Shown here one piece after another: positions 11,799-22,994 of a DNA stretch of 64,000 nucleotides; the first letter of the stretch is position 1, and each line of letters begins with the position of its first letter. The position numbers were made by a program, and so were the translations under genes. Source of the DNA: Athripsodes cinereus (Eukaryota > Arthropoda > Insecta > Trichoptera > Leptoceridae). The stretch is taken from NCBI GenBank assembly GCA_947579605.1, contig OX388322.1, positions 8,866,001 to 8,930,000 on the forward strand, in the 5' to 3' direction. The notes under the pieces are model-generated. The model made no database searches. It was not told the origin of the DNA and was given only the letters and a program-made list of their open reading frames with translations.

Positions 11799-12124
11799 TT
11801 ATAAGAACTTTTCATATACAAAGACTGAAAATGAAGCAATTAATGTACTTTGTAAGATCATAAGTACTCTTTTATCATTTTCATTCAGGTTATATGCCGG
11901 CATTGTATTGAATTTATTTTCAGCAACTGATTTCAGTTTCTGTATTAGCTTTACAAATATTGTAACATTTTTATTCAGTCTTGACATATCAAATACATTT
12001 CCTCTTGCGTAACGAGAAAGTCTTTTATAAATTTCTGCCTTCTCGTATTCAGCATTTCGATAAGAGCAAAAGCCAGCAGGCAATGTTTCTTGATACGAAA
12101 ATCTAGTTAAAGAGAAAGTTTCTA
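11799..12124 (-). CDS. Candidate terminal exon of an unknown protein
   Basis: An open frame of about 108 codons on the minus strand runs from an AG acceptor (ATTCCAG, at 12125) to a TAA at 11799. It encodes an ordinary-looking mixed sequence: PAGFCSYRNAEYEKAEIYKR, then a Lys/Asn-rich stretch, then a hydrophobic end ILQSTLIASFSVFVY that could be a membrane segment. I do not recognise the family. Its 5' phase fits the candidate exon at 12248-12343. Against it: the plus strand is also open here (88 codons), and a run of this length can occur by chance in AT-rich DNA. This is a hypothesis, not a gene call. Confidence 0.3.
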
Positions 12125-12247
12125 CTGGAATTTACGCATGTTGAATTTACATAGCTGATACATTGGATTGTTAAGAAAAGGAGATTTACTGTGGCATAGA
12201 GAAATTGCGGTTGTTCAAGTTATATCGATTCTTGGGGAAGGAATTAC

Positions 12248-12343
12248 TCTGTAAAATATTGTCGAAGTTGAAAGTAGAGAGGAACCCGAAAAGATTAAAA
12301 CTGTTAAAGCTTTCTATCTTTTCATTGAGATTAGGTACTCGCA
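12248..12343 (-). CDS. Candidate internal exon of the same unknown gene
   Basis: The acceptor is strong for an insect intron: a T-rich run ending TTTATTCGCAG directly before 12343. The only open frame reads RVPNLNEKIESFNSFNLFGF and onward, with many Phe and Asn. A GTAATT donor at 12247 leaves phase 1, which matches the exon at 11799-12124. An alternative donor (ACAGTAAAT, near 12193) gives a phase that does not join. No domain was recognised. Confidence 0.25.
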
Positions 12344-12959
12344 CTGCGAATAAATAAAAAGCTTTAAACAAAGTGTCTATGATTTTTTTAAGAATTTAAT
12401 AGTACGTGTTTTGCATGATAATTATTTGATTTCATGTTATAAAGAAGGCATATAAATATGAAATTAGTAAGTTCATATATTTGAAAACAGCATTTTTAAG
12501 AAGTAATGAAAACTTTCTGAAAAATTTCTCGACTATTGCATACATCCTTTTTACGAACCTTATGAAAGCTAGTGAATTTAATTATTTTTTATTGGTTAAT
12601 ATATCCACGGTGAGAGCCTCTTAAATGTTTTACAATACACAATAATCAAATCAAAATTATATTTCACAAAACAGTTGTAGCAAGACAAGAATAACAATTG
12701 ATGAAAAATAAAATATATATCTATCGGAAGCAAATTATAGCATTTATTAAATATATTTTTATTTAAACCTAGGTGTTTACACACAGAATAATGGACATAC
12801 CATCATGTCTACTAAACAATTAATTTCAAATATGTTTATCTGCTGTTTTATTGTCTGTCTGACTTTATTTACAATTTTACACACACGTTATATTTTTTTA
12901 CAAGTATAAATTTATCTTACATTTTCATAAATCGAAGATCCTGTAAGATATAAGATTAC

Positions 12960-13108
12960 CTTGAACAATAAAGAAAAAAACAAATACATTATCATCTGTT
13001 ACTTTACTACTTGTCGAGCTCGGTAGGTAATTTACCAAACGAAAATACATCTTTTGGAAAACTTTATATATTTTTATGCTTGTGGATATAAGAGTATTAC
13101 TAACCAAC
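12960..13108 (-). CDS. Candidate upstream exon of the same unknown gene
   Basis: On the minus strand an open frame with KIYKVFQKMYFRLVNYLPSS and a hydrophobic FVFFFIVQ end stops at a good donor, CAAG|GTAATC (12959). The leftover phase joins in frame to the exon starting at 12343. The intron would be 616 bases. The 5' boundary is uncertain; an AG at 13109-13110 is possible. It is rated low because all three pieces are short and AT-rich. Confidence 0.22.
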
Positions 13109-13387
13109 CTTCAGAATATCGTTAAAGTCAAAGTGTAACAACATTTTATGAAGGTTTTATAGAGAAACTTATTTTCGCTCACTCATTTCAACTCGTATTT
13201 ATTTTATTCTTCATATTTTCCTTATATTTTATGATAATGTTTCTTTATTTTCACATAGAAAATTATTTTCTTCTTCCTTTTATAGGAATTCCTATAATAG
13301 GAAGAAAACTTGTTTTTCGAAATATTGAAAGTCTATAATTGATTTATTTTTAGGATTACGATTGTTTATAACACAATTGTTTTCTTT

Positions 13388-13810
13388 TTTTTTATTTATT
13401 TTATTTATTTATTTCCAAAATTTTACATTTTTAAATAACAGTAAAAATCATATTGGAATATAATGCCCCACTAGATCGAAATCTGTTCTGGGGCAATACT
13501 AAAATTTTTTTACATTTTACAACACAATAACTATAAAATAATCAAAAGAATAATAAAACAAAATAACATAATAAAGAATTTAAAGTATAAAAAATAAGAT
13601 AATTTAATAATTAAGAATAAACAACACAAATTATAATATGACTACACATACTCGCTCATTACATTAAGGCTTTATTTTGTAATATGGATAAGATCATTCT
13701 CACACAACTCTCTGCCCCTGTCCATCAACCACCTCGTGAGTAATTTATTTAGGTTATTGTTATTTGGTAATAGTAAGTCAAGTATGTCTGGGATTATTTT
13801 AAACTATAAA
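13388..13810 (-). mobile_element. LINE 3' end (Jockey-like tail)
   Basis: On the minus strand a short open segment (DILDLLLPNNNN...LLTRWLMDRGREL) is followed by a 3' UTR with GCCCCAGAACAGATTTCGAT and GTGGGGC, and ends in AAATAAATAAATAAAATAAA plus poly(A). The same paired-G motif and AAATAAATAAA tail close the plus-strand LINE at 53.6-53.9 kb. The protein part is too short to name a clade. Confidence 0.5.
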
Positions 13811-13944
13811 TACGATTGTTTTCTTTAAACTATAGTATATTTACTGTATATTCAATTATTATAACAACAATCCGTATTCATTAGCATTCCAATACATCCT
13901 TTGGGAACACGGGGAGAATATAAGACTCCCACACAACATTTTTG

Positions 13945-14015
13945 TCAGCTATGCCACCTAATCCCATAATATAACTCATGTTCTGATATCGTTCTCATAG
14001 GAATCCATAGGAATC
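13945..14015 (-). mobile_element. LINE-A short decayed fragment
   Basis: TTCTGATATCGTTCTCATAG followed by GAATCC aligns with the centre of the minus-strand LINE-A copy (CTCTGATATCGTTGTCATAG). GAATCCATAG is locally duplicated. Confidence 0.45.
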
Positions 14016-14219
14016 CTTCAAAAAAGAATAAATTTACAATAATTTCTTTGGCAGCAATAAAAAAGAAACAAATTAATATTTTTATTGAAAACAAAGCTAA
14101 AGACAGTAGTACCAAACTTATACTATCACGGAAAACGGCTTGCTAACCAACATTTGCTATTACACAATTATTTTATTGTCAAACGCAAATGTAAGGGTTC
14201 ATTTTGTGTATAATTATTA

Positions 14220-14543
14220 CCTATATAAAAATCTCGTGTCACGGTGTTTGTATCATACTCCTCCGAAACGGCTGGACCGATTTTCATGAAATTTTGTGTG
14301 CTTATCGGGAAGATCTGAAAATCGGCCAACATCTTTTTTTCATAACCCTAAAAGTTAACCCCAAATTTTATTTTTTTATTTTTTGGACATAATTTTTTAT
14401 ATTTATTTTTTTTATGGTGAGGCATTAAAAAAATACATACAGCCCTAAATTTTCACCTTTCTACCATCAACTCCTATTTTTGAATAGCGATATTAGTATA
14501 TGGCGAATGTATATGGCAAAACAACGTTAGCTGGGTCAGCTAG
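14220..14543 (+). mobile_element. Non-autonomous Helitron
   Basis: Begins near CTATATAAAAATCTCGTGTC, followed by ACGGTGTTTGT and CTCCTCCGAAACGGCTGGAC. It ends with GCTGGGTCAGCTAG followed by T, the expected CTAG terminus with insertion before T. The 5' TC dinucleotide appears mutated to CC. No Rep/helicase coding is present; at 324 bp this is a mobilised shell. It is a sister of the copy at 42387. Confidence 0.75.
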
Positions 14544-15524
14544 TAGATCAATAAATAATTACATAATGTAACTGAATAACTCCTTTCTACTGTAGCCCAG
14601 GAATCTCTGTCCGGAGTTTTCCTGCATCTAAACACAAGCATTATATAAATGTCAAGTACAAAATAAAATTTATCTGTTTACGGCTTTTGAATTCACACTT
14701 ATTGGAATACTAGTATAGGGAATTATATTTACCGCAAAATAAATGAAAAAATCAAGTCGATGAATTATAAAAAAAAAACAACAACTGTTTTTGTGTCACC
14801 GAACAATACGATAGATATATCATAGAGGCGAATATATTACATATTTTATAACCGCTGCTGTTTCGATAGATCTTATAAATAAATGTATGATGAAAGAAAA
14901 ATAAGAATCGAAATTTATATCGCACAATTTTTGGATAGCGACAACAATAGTAAACCACTTACATTCACCTATTTTCACAGTGTGAAAACAAAGATCGCCG
15001 ACTAGTATCGAACCAAAACATTTACATAATATGAGCCAGCGCGACTAATTTTTCTTAAGAATTTTAAATATGGTTTCTAACGTAGGTACTATGTTTCTCA
15101 TTGAGCTATGAGGTGCAATATACTCGTATTTTATACTTCGCAATTTAGTATTCTTTCTTATTTTGTTGTAAGGGACACGTGTAAGTATTTAAATATAGAA
15201 CAATTTTTTGTACCTAGATATATGTAAACAAGAAATTTTATTGAACTTGCATTCGCATGTACCTTTCTAAAACTTGAATATTACATAACTTTTGATTTAC
15301 ATTATAAATGAGTAAATATTATTTTTTAACAATATATTATTTTCATAACCTTTTTATTTCTTGATTTCTTAATTTTTTACTATAAATTGATTCCAAAGTG
15401 TTAAATAATGATGTGTATTAATACATAATCAATGTACAGTTTATCTCAAAGACGTAATACCATCCAAGTTATTTTTATTTGTTTCATCATATTCAATTAA
15501 TATTACATTTAGAAAAATTCATTG
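14544..15524. other. AT-rich stretch, nothing firm
   Basis: A minus-strand open stretch around 14820-14980 (including KIGECKWFTIVVAIQKLCD) has ordinary protein composition but no recognised family and no clear splice pair. Otherwise nothing was seen. Confidence 0.35.
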
Positions 15525-15745
15525 ATTTAAACCAGCATTGCATTTCCCAATAATGAGGTTGTTACCGAATCAAATACATGTTACAAACATCCTAGTTGTC
15601 CTCTCCTTGTCAATTAAAGGTACGATTTTTTTACGAAGATGTATAATGTCTTAAACATGATGTTATATGAATACCTGTCTTACAGGGCACTCGAAACTAA
15701 CAGAAATGAGAGTGGGATTCGTTCTTTACTGGGGACTCCAAAGGG
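15525..15745 (-). repeat. S-element, near full length but degraded
   Basis: Order on the plus strand: CATTTCCCAATAATGAGG, CATGTTACAAACATCCTAGT, GTCCTCTCCTTGTCAATTAA, then CTTACAGGGCACTCGAAACT, AGAGTGGGATTCGTTCTTTA and ACTGGGGACTCC. This covers both ends of the element, reading on the minus strand. Confidence 0.7.
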
Positions 15746-17517
15746 TAAAGATAATTTTTTTTGAAACTGGCCAAAATTCGGATATCTGTATCTTCGTTCT
15801 ATATATAAATATATTTCACTCCAACAATAGTTATTGATGTTTTATTGGAATTGCATGCGGGTTTTAGTATCCTGCGAATATACCATAGTGTGAAAATGTT
15901 CCACGGATCAAACAATATTTTTTTCTTCCTCCTCCACCGTCTAGGTACCTATTTCTGTACATATCTACATACATCATCTTATATATTGTATTATAAGATT
16001 ATTAACACCATGTTCCAGAACACGTGTAAGATCGGAAGAAAAAGTGTAAAAATTCTTATCATTATACAAGGGAGGTACACACATTCTGTAGACTTATTCC
16101 TGTATAATAAAAATATGTGGCTGATCTGAGTTATTTTATAAGAGTAGTAAAATTATTATAGTACATTGTAGTAAAATTTTAAGATCTAGCAGTAAAAGTA
16201 GAGTTTAGTTTAGATTAGAAAAGGATGTTGGGTGTAATTTGTTAATAACATTGTTTTTGTTTTGTTGTTTTACTTTTCAGTGATACCTTTTTTAAGTAAA
16301 TAGTGCAAAATACTTTAAATTAGGTCTGACGTATACTTCAATGAATATAGAAATTGCAATTCTTATTTAATTTGATTACAAAATATAGGAACTTTTAAGT
16401 AATTTTCATGTCCTCTATAGACGGTTATCTCCATTTTGAAAGATGACCTATATGATTCAAACCGTGCCCCACATCATGAAATTAATTCCAAATTTAAAAA
16501 CAAACATTTTAGTACACAGAGAATAATTTATCATTGTATTCATTACTTTTGCAAGAAAAATCGAATATATACTATATTTCGGCTTTATTTGAAGCTTTTA
16601 CTTCTATACACATCCGATACATCTTATTTCTCTTTTTGAATTCTCATAAATAAACCATCCATTTTCCTCACAACAATTTATCTTCTAGTAAACTGACACA
16701 AATTGGTCGTATTGATATATGAGTGTGTCCTATTTGTGCTATATGAGCTTTGTTTTCTTTCAATGTAATATACAATAAACACATACAGTTTCATACATAT
16801 GATTATGTTAAATAGGACATAGCCTGGAGTAGAATTCTAAATAGACATAACACAAATCATTTCATAAATTTATTACTATAGTAGAAATAGGTCAACTAAC
16901 ACATCTACATGTAGAATTTCTAAGTATAACGTATTAATATTATAACTATTTATTTGAAAACGTATATCGATTCTTATAATATACATAGTCCAAAAACTTC
17001 TGTTGTATGTAAATAAATTTTAAAACAGTCTTTATACATTAATGAATTTTAGATTACAAATATGTAACTATAAATTTCTTCTTTCTTTTTTTCAGAAAGA
17101 AGAAATTATGTAAATGCTCAAAAAATCATTTAACTTCAATTAAGTATCCAATCATAAATTTAATAGGTACATTTTATTATTTGTTTATTTGCTCTTTACT
17201 GTAAATTGTAATAAAAATATAACAGTATACAAAAGGCGAGCTACTATTAATGTATGTAAATGATTGCAACATGTTTATTCCTTTGACAACCATATCAAAA
17301 AAAATCCACATTTTCTAGAAATTATTTATTAATTCATTCTTTGCATTACATTGTTTACAAGCAATTTTACATATAAGTATAACAAGAATAGAATGCAGAA
17401 TATCGTAGTAAAAGCTAAACAAATGTACACAGAACCATTCTTAATACATACTTTTGTATTATTTGTGGTTTATCCTTATGTTTCCATTGAAAACTTTATA
17501 AACTGTTCTAAATATCT
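15746..17517. other. AT-rich stretch with one perfect short hairpin
   Basis: At 17073-17107 AATTTCTTCTTTCT and its exact complement flank TTTTTTC, a 14-bp stem. No gene adjoins it. The rest shows nothing recognisable. Confidence 0.4.
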
Positions 17518-17582
17518 ATATCACTAAGGCATTTCCAACAAGTGGGATAGCCAGCAATTTGAGTGTAAACAGTCATAAATCA
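17518..17582 (-). repeat. S-element fragment
   Basis: AAGGCATTTCCAACAAGTGG, GATAGCCAGCAA and CAGTCATAAATC match the terminal part of the S-element in minus sense. Confidence 0.5.
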
Positions 17583-18002
17583 AAAATAAATAATAAATAA
17601 TAATACGATTTTTTTATATATCATTTGCTTTGAGAAAGTTGTTATAGTATAGAAATATTGAAAATCTAAGACAACATGCAGATTCCATTTGACAAACTTA
17701 TATTTTATATAGTCGTCACATTGATATTTTCAAGACGTTGTCAAAGTACAAGAAACATCGTACATATGGAAAACAAGTAAAGTAAGAAAGAAACGACAGT
17801 AGAACGAAGGACGTAAACACTTTCTGAAGTTTTAGAAATAAAATATATTTACGTACTTCTTACGTACTTCTTAAAGTTGTAGGTTGGATGGAAACGAGAT
17901 GATGTGTATATTTTATAGAAAAAATAGACTTGAAAAAATTATTTGTAATAAACTATTTAGGTAGGTACTCGTACAAACATTATGGGAAATAAACTTCTCA
18001 GT
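17583..18002. other. AT-rich stretch, nothing recognised
   Basis: Includes a short direct repeat ACGTACTTCTT at about 17850; no other structure was seen. Confidence 0.45.
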
Positions 18003-18190
18003 TTAAAAGTAGATACTTCCAATGACCCAACATCCTTTGTAAGGCTTTGCCTTCCAAAACAATGAATATCCTGGCCTTGGGCAGTAGATTTTCTGCCGTC
18101 TTTAATATTAAGTTCCTCAAAATGTCGGTTGATGATATGTTATTGACTTTGTTATAATCTGCCCAACGGTCCTCTGCTTTATACGTTTAC
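18003..18190 (-). CDS. Open coding-like segment, unknown
   Basis: On the minus strand an uninterrupted frame of about 60 codons lacks an ATG at its start and ends in TGA. It contains EDRWADYNKVNNISSTDILR and LPKARIFIVLEGKALQRMLG. It is richer in G/C than its surroundings, which suggests past selection. It could be an exon or the C-terminal part of an unrecognised transposon protein. Nothing similar occurs elsewhere in the window. Confidence 0.3.
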
Positions 18191-18469
18191 CTTATAGAAT
18201 GCACGTAGTTAATACAAAGGAAGATATACAAAATTTAAAATCATTTCATAAATATAAGATTTTTTATTCAATAAATGTCTGTGAATAAATGACGTTGCAT
18301 AAGTAATAGTTGTAGCTGTTAACTTGTATTTGCATTAAAGATATCTCATAGGATTGAGTCATAGGTATTTAACGAAGCGGTAGGTAAACTCGTTCCCTTA
18401 AAAAATATCATTAAGTATATGTGTATTAATTAAATTATTTACAGCGATTCATACTTATATTTATTTTCA

Positions 18470-18515
18470 ATTTTTTTTTTATTTATTTATTTATTTATTC
18501 TTTTTGCACATCATC
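18470..18515 (-). repeat. AATAAA-type LINE tail stub
   Basis: A T-run followed by (ATTT)n on the plus strand is, on the minus strand, an (AAAT)n plus poly(A) tail of the kind that ends the Jockey-like LINEs here. A chance microsatellite is the alternative. Confidence 0.35.
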
Positions 18516-18715
18516 ATTTTCTTATCTGGAAAGTTTTCAGGAGTGTTATAAGAAAGCTTTCGAATGTTCTTGGTACACATTTCAAGATTTAGGCTTAAGT
18601 GACAACTTTTAATGGTGTCTACTTGAATAAGTTTACGAAATAAACTTGATGAATAATGATATGACCTCAAGGATTTTATAAGTATGAAAAGTTGTAGTAC
18701 AATTATTTTCAATGA

Positions 18716-19439
18716 AAAACTCGATTATTGGTTAATCTTGTTGGAATAAATTACGCCTCCAGAAATCCATGATGATATAGAGAGATAGAATAGCTTATAG
18801 CGTTTTATAGGTAAAATTAGGATAAACTACATGAAATACAAAATGTTAAAAATTTTCGTCGATATACAGTACCATTTCTGAATAGAGAAAAAATGCGAAT
18901 TTGGGTTTATAGAAAACTTACAATTCATTCATGATTACTAAACGACTTTAATTTTTTTGCAACTAAGCTGTCTGTGTTTTTTTTTTGTATTTTATTAAAT
19001 CTAAAGCTATTTTTTTATTCACGAAAGGAGGATTCATACATAAGGATAACCATTCTATAACTCATGTACTGTTGGACAAAAAAAAACTATGGAATATTTA
19101 ATTCGTTTTTTATGTAAAAAGTATATCTCACAAAATTGAGTAGGTACATACAATTTCGTTTTACCGCTCATGCGTTCAATTATTTAGAAATGTATTTATT
19201 TAGTACAAAAGCGGAACGGGACTTGATACTACACAGCAGGCAGTATTTTTTCGATTACTTTTCAAAGTGTTTATTGATGTAGAATTTTGTTATCTGGTAC
19301 CAGCCTTAGGTCCAACTTCACCCAAGCAATTGTTAAATAAACAAAAAAACTACACAATAGACGATAGCGTTGAAATTACCCGTACAGAAGTGTTATCAAG
19401 CCAATGAATACCGTAGATTTTTTTTTATAAAAATGTCTC
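18716..19439. other. AT-rich stretch, nothing recognised
   Basis: No shared repeat or coding signal was found. Confidence 0.5.
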
Positions 19440-19540
19440 TCTCTGCCATTCCCGACATATGCCATAAGTAGGAAAGCCAGTGGACTCACAGCATTTAATA
19501 AATATTATGTAAGCAATCCTTTCCATGTCAATAAAATGCC
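19440..19540 (-). repeat. S-element fragment that seeds a tandem array
   Basis: TGCCATTCCCGACATATGCC, GTAGGAAAGCCAGTGGACTC and GCAATCCTTTCCATGTCAAT follow the order of the S-element 3' region. From 19503 the sequence continues directly into the 98-bp repeats, whose first ~30 bases are this same S-element piece. Confidence 0.65.
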
Positions 19541-20090
19541 AATACTTTATTAAATATATTCTGAAGAGTTTTGTTACGATTTCATTAATAGGTTATTTAA
19601 TATTATGTAAGCAATCCTTTCCATGTTAATAAAATGCCAACACTTTATTAAATATATTCTGAAGAGTTTTGTTACGATTTCATTAATAGGTTATTTAATA
19701 TTATGTAAGCAATCCTTTCCATGTCAATAAAATGCCAACACTTTATTAAATATATTCTGAAGAGTTTTGTTACGATTTCATTAATAGGTTATTTAATACT
19801 ATGTAAGCAATCCTTTCCATGTTTATAAAATGCCAACACTTTATTAAATATATTCTGAAGAGTTTTGTTACGATTTCATTAATAGGTTATTTAATACTAT
19901 GTAAGCAATCCTTTCCATGTTTATAAAATGCCAACACTTTATTAAATATATTCTGAAGAGTTTTGTTACGATTTCATTAATAGGTTATTTAATATTATGT
20001 AAGCAATCCTTTCCATGTCAATAAAATGCCAACATTTTATTAAATATATTCTGAAGAGTTTTGTTACGATTTCATTGATAGGTTATTTAA
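19503..20090. repeat. 98-bp tandem repeat, six copies
   Basis: Units start with TATTATGTAAGCAATCC (TACTATGT in two) at 19503, 19601, 19699, 19797, 19895 and 19993, an exact 98-bp period. Each contains CCTTTCCATG, AAAATGCCAACACTTTATTA and GAGTTTTGTTACGATTTCAT. Units differ by a few substitutions only (for example CATGTCAAT versus CATGTTTAT), so the array is young. There is no dyad structure or spacer diversity; it is not a CRISPR. Confidence 0.95.
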
Positions 20091-20147
20091 TTTTGAACAG
20101 TATACATCAAGAAGGTAATATATTTTTTTATAAACATCCGTACATTT

Positions 20148-20400
20148 ATTATTATGCCTCTTCACTCACGGGGTAGGCGGAAAGGATCGAATGCCACTTC
20201 CTCCCGTTCTTTCATAAGCTTTTTGCTTCCATCACATCCCTGCAATTCCTCATACTTAATGCGCGTCCGTCTTTTGAGATCTGGTCTACATGATCTAGCC
20301 ATTTAATCCTCAGCCGGCCGCGTCTTCGAGAACCTTTTTCTCAGCCATGTAGGGTATTTTTGTTACTTTGTCCTAATTCATTATTTCCACATACCCAAAT
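20148..20400 (-). mobile_element. LINE-B 3' end, degraded
   Basis: The minus strand matches the LINE-B C-terminus. The plus strand reads CTCACGGGGTAGGCGGAAAG (the end of the coding part), then GGTCTACATGATCTAGCCAT and GCCGGCCGCGTCTTCGAGAA, the region encoding the R-G-R-P-R-like motif. Frameshifts break the frame. Confidence 0.65.
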
Positions 20401-20868
20401 CAACGTAAATTAGGTAACGACTTAATTGTTAGTAAACATGAAAAATTTGATGCAAGGTATGACGAAAATCTTGAATATTTTTGTCTATATTTAAAATACG
20501 TATAATTTTGTTTAAAGGGCATTGTGCTTTGTCCAAACATATTTTCCTAATAGGTTTTAAAATGGCATTACATTTCCTTTACTTATTTTAACGAAAAATG
20601 TGAACTAAGTTGATTTTATGTGTATTAAAAAATACATGAAAACACACTCAAACATTTATGTGTAGATTTCGTCGCATAAACTAATATAGGTACACGATAA
20701 AATCTTCAACAGGAATAAATATAACCGATGATATGAAATAAATTAAATCTCTCGCTCTTCAAAATACGTTCAATTTATTATTAACATATTTACTTTATTC
20801 TTCATGGCGCATTAGGTCCAGCATTCATCATCGAAAAAATAGTACTTACTTTACTTTTCGTGTGGCAT
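20401..20868. other. AT-rich stretch, nothing recognised
   Basis: Only chance frames were seen. Confidence 0.5.
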
Positions 20869-20869
20869 G

Positions 20870-21065
20870 GTGTGTTGGTAAATTTTTCACCCGTGTGGGC
20901 TGCGCCGTATCCTCTAAAGTCTTGGCTCCAGCGCTGACAGCCAGTTCTCCGCCTGCGGTCTTGCCTTATGGATGTATTGCAGGTTCCCGCTGAATTTTTT
21001 GAAATGGCAGTCCTGCACTATGTGTCTCACCGTCTGCACACATACACATTCACAATCAGGGGTAT
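20870..21065 (-). mobile_element. LINE C-terminal Cys-rich tail
   Basis: On the minus strand the sequence encodes CECVCVQTVRHIVQDCHFKK and then a segment ending WLSALEPRL before a stop. The C-x-C...H-x3-(D)C pattern is the Cys/His tail at the end of many Jockey/R1-type LINE proteins, and it parallels the copy at 50.4 kb (CACGQIETMNHIVEDC). It is 5'-truncated, with no RT left. Confidence 0.6.
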
Positions 21066-21839
21066 TTTTTTTTTCAAATATTAATCTACAGATTCAATGG
21101 ACAAAGCGTCTTTTTTGTACGAAAATCTGTTTTTCGCGAAAATTCTCAAATAATCCTGAATTTTCATCTCAAACTAAAAAAACTATGCCTGATAGTTTTA
21201 TTTTTCGGATTTTAAACACTTCTCACTTCTTAATTTTTCTTTGATATAACTTTTCTCTATTAAACTTTTTCTTATAAGCTAACGCTGCATAATGTTATAA
21301 TATAAAGGTATACTATGATACTTGACTTTCTTGGGAATTAGATTTCAAACTACCTATATCGTTTTGTAAATAGCGCATATTTTGACATAATTAATATTTA
21401 GTTGTATTTCAGATGGATAAAATTACTTGTAATAAGGAAAACGATTATTTAAAGTAATCAAATTTATTTCTATTATTCCAGCAAAGATGAAACATCACAA
21501 AAATATGATGAAATTATTATTATCGTATTATTTATTAAAATTCCATGTTATACCAAATGTAGAAAAACGTGAGGCAATTTTTAAAACTTTTAATAATATG
21601 ACTGAAATTTACGACGGAACTTAGAGGACTTTCGAATGAATGCTTTTTCCTGCCAGAGAAATATGCTCAGATGAATTATCGTGTGTTTTATAGTCAGCAG
21701 ATATATTAAAGTGAATATAAAATGTCATAATATTATATTATTAAGGCACAGTTAGTAAGATAATATGAATCTCTTTACAGTCCTATTATTTTCCTCTTTT
21801 AACATTATATATTATTAAGGAAATTTTCAAGCCCTTTTT
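21066..21839. other. AT-rich stretch, nothing recognised
   Basis: A plus-strand open frame at 20972-21244 overlaps the LINE tail antisense and has no support. Confidence 0.45.
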
Positions 21840-21935
21840 GTAATTTGTTCCTCATCTGTCTTTTACAGGACACTCGACTTATGAAAAAAGTGGGAAAGCA
21901 ATTTTTGGCCGGTGCTCCATGAAATAAAATTATAT
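21840..21935 (-). repeat. S-element 5' half
   Basis: TCTTTTACAGGACACTCGAC, AAAGTGGGAAAGCAATTTTT and GGCCGGTGCTCCATG match the 5' terminal block of the S-element in minus sense. The 3' half is absent. Confidence 0.6.
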
Positions 21936-22189
21936 AATATTTTTAGTAAGGAACTAATGTATGAATATCTTCAAGCTTGTTGGCATATTTCAAATAAGCT
22001 CTTATTCGTATATTGACATATAAACACAAATAGAAAGAGTTTTGCAAACATTAAAAAAAATGTGTCTCTAATGCTGATAACTGAATTCCTCAGTTATAGA
22101 AAAAATAACCTCTTAAGTAAGTATCATAAAATTTGAACAAATATCTGCTTCTGAGCTTACAACCAATAAATTGTATGATTATCCTATTA

Positions 22190-22260
22190 TATTATCGGAG
22201 TGGTTGGTATTGTCTCGGACCTTCAATCGAGAGATCCTGGGTTCAAAATCTTCAATATAT
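22190..22260 (+). repeat. tRNA-like SINE remnant (SINE-T2)
   Basis: GGAGTGGTTGGTATTGTCTC, GGACCTTCAATCGAGAGATC and CTGGGTTCAAAATC parallel the minus-strand SINE-T2 at 46.1 kb. The B box is near-consensus (GGTTCAAAATC); the A box has a deletion. Confidence 0.5.
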
Positions 22261-22992
22261 TAATCAAATATTTTTAAGCATACAGTAGATTTTAATTGCA
22301 TACATTTATACGTTCACTTTATTCATAATATTGTGTCGATAAATTTATGGTTCCAGATTTAGAAAGAAAGTAATCAATCAATATATTGATACTTTTTGTT
22401 AATTTTAATAGTTATGTACTCTTTATAAATTTTCATAGTTTTTACCTGAAGCCGTATCATAAATTTTATGAAAATGATTTTATCAATTTATTGAAGGTAA
22501 TATTTACCCTTTTAACTTTAAGCGTATTCTTAGTTTAATATTTTCTTATTTCATTATAGGTACTGAAAATTTGGGTATTAAAATACTTCCTGAGATTTTC
22601 AGAGCGACGAATAAACTACAAGTAATGTAAAACGCGGAGAGGAATTTCGTCAAGATAAATATTTTGAAAATCCTAAATAAATATTGTCAATTGAAACAAT
22701 AAAACCTTCCACTCACTCCACTTTCGTTGTAAAAGATTTACCTAACATGAATATTTGTGGCTTGGATTTTAAATAACTTTAGTTGCCCACTAGTATTTTA
22801 GGTTTAAAATTGTCTACTGGCAATGTTGCTTTAAAAGGAAAAGGTAAAGCAGGAATCCTAAAACTTGTCATTATGATATTTATTATTTCTGAAATCCACA
22901 AATTATAAAAATAATACTTGAGATAGTATGATGTTTTTATTCAGGATTTTTAGTAATGAAACAAAAAGCTTTGTTATTTATTATACATTATA
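22261..22992. other. AT-rich stretch, nothing recognised
   Basis: No repeat or coding signal was found. Confidence 0.5.
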
Positions 22993-22994
22993 TA

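Noticed and set aside
11746..12012. 88-codon plus frame opposite the candidate exon
   Set aside because: Less protein-like composition and no matching splice partner; kept only as a caution against the minus-strand exon model.
17073..17107. Rho-independent terminator-like hairpin
   Set aside because: The stem is perfect but A/T-rich, with no gene upstream and a eukaryotic setting; probably a chance palindrome.
19503..20090. CRISPR-like regular repeats
   Set aside because: Units are contiguous 98-bp repeats without variable spacers, in a eukaryotic repeat context.
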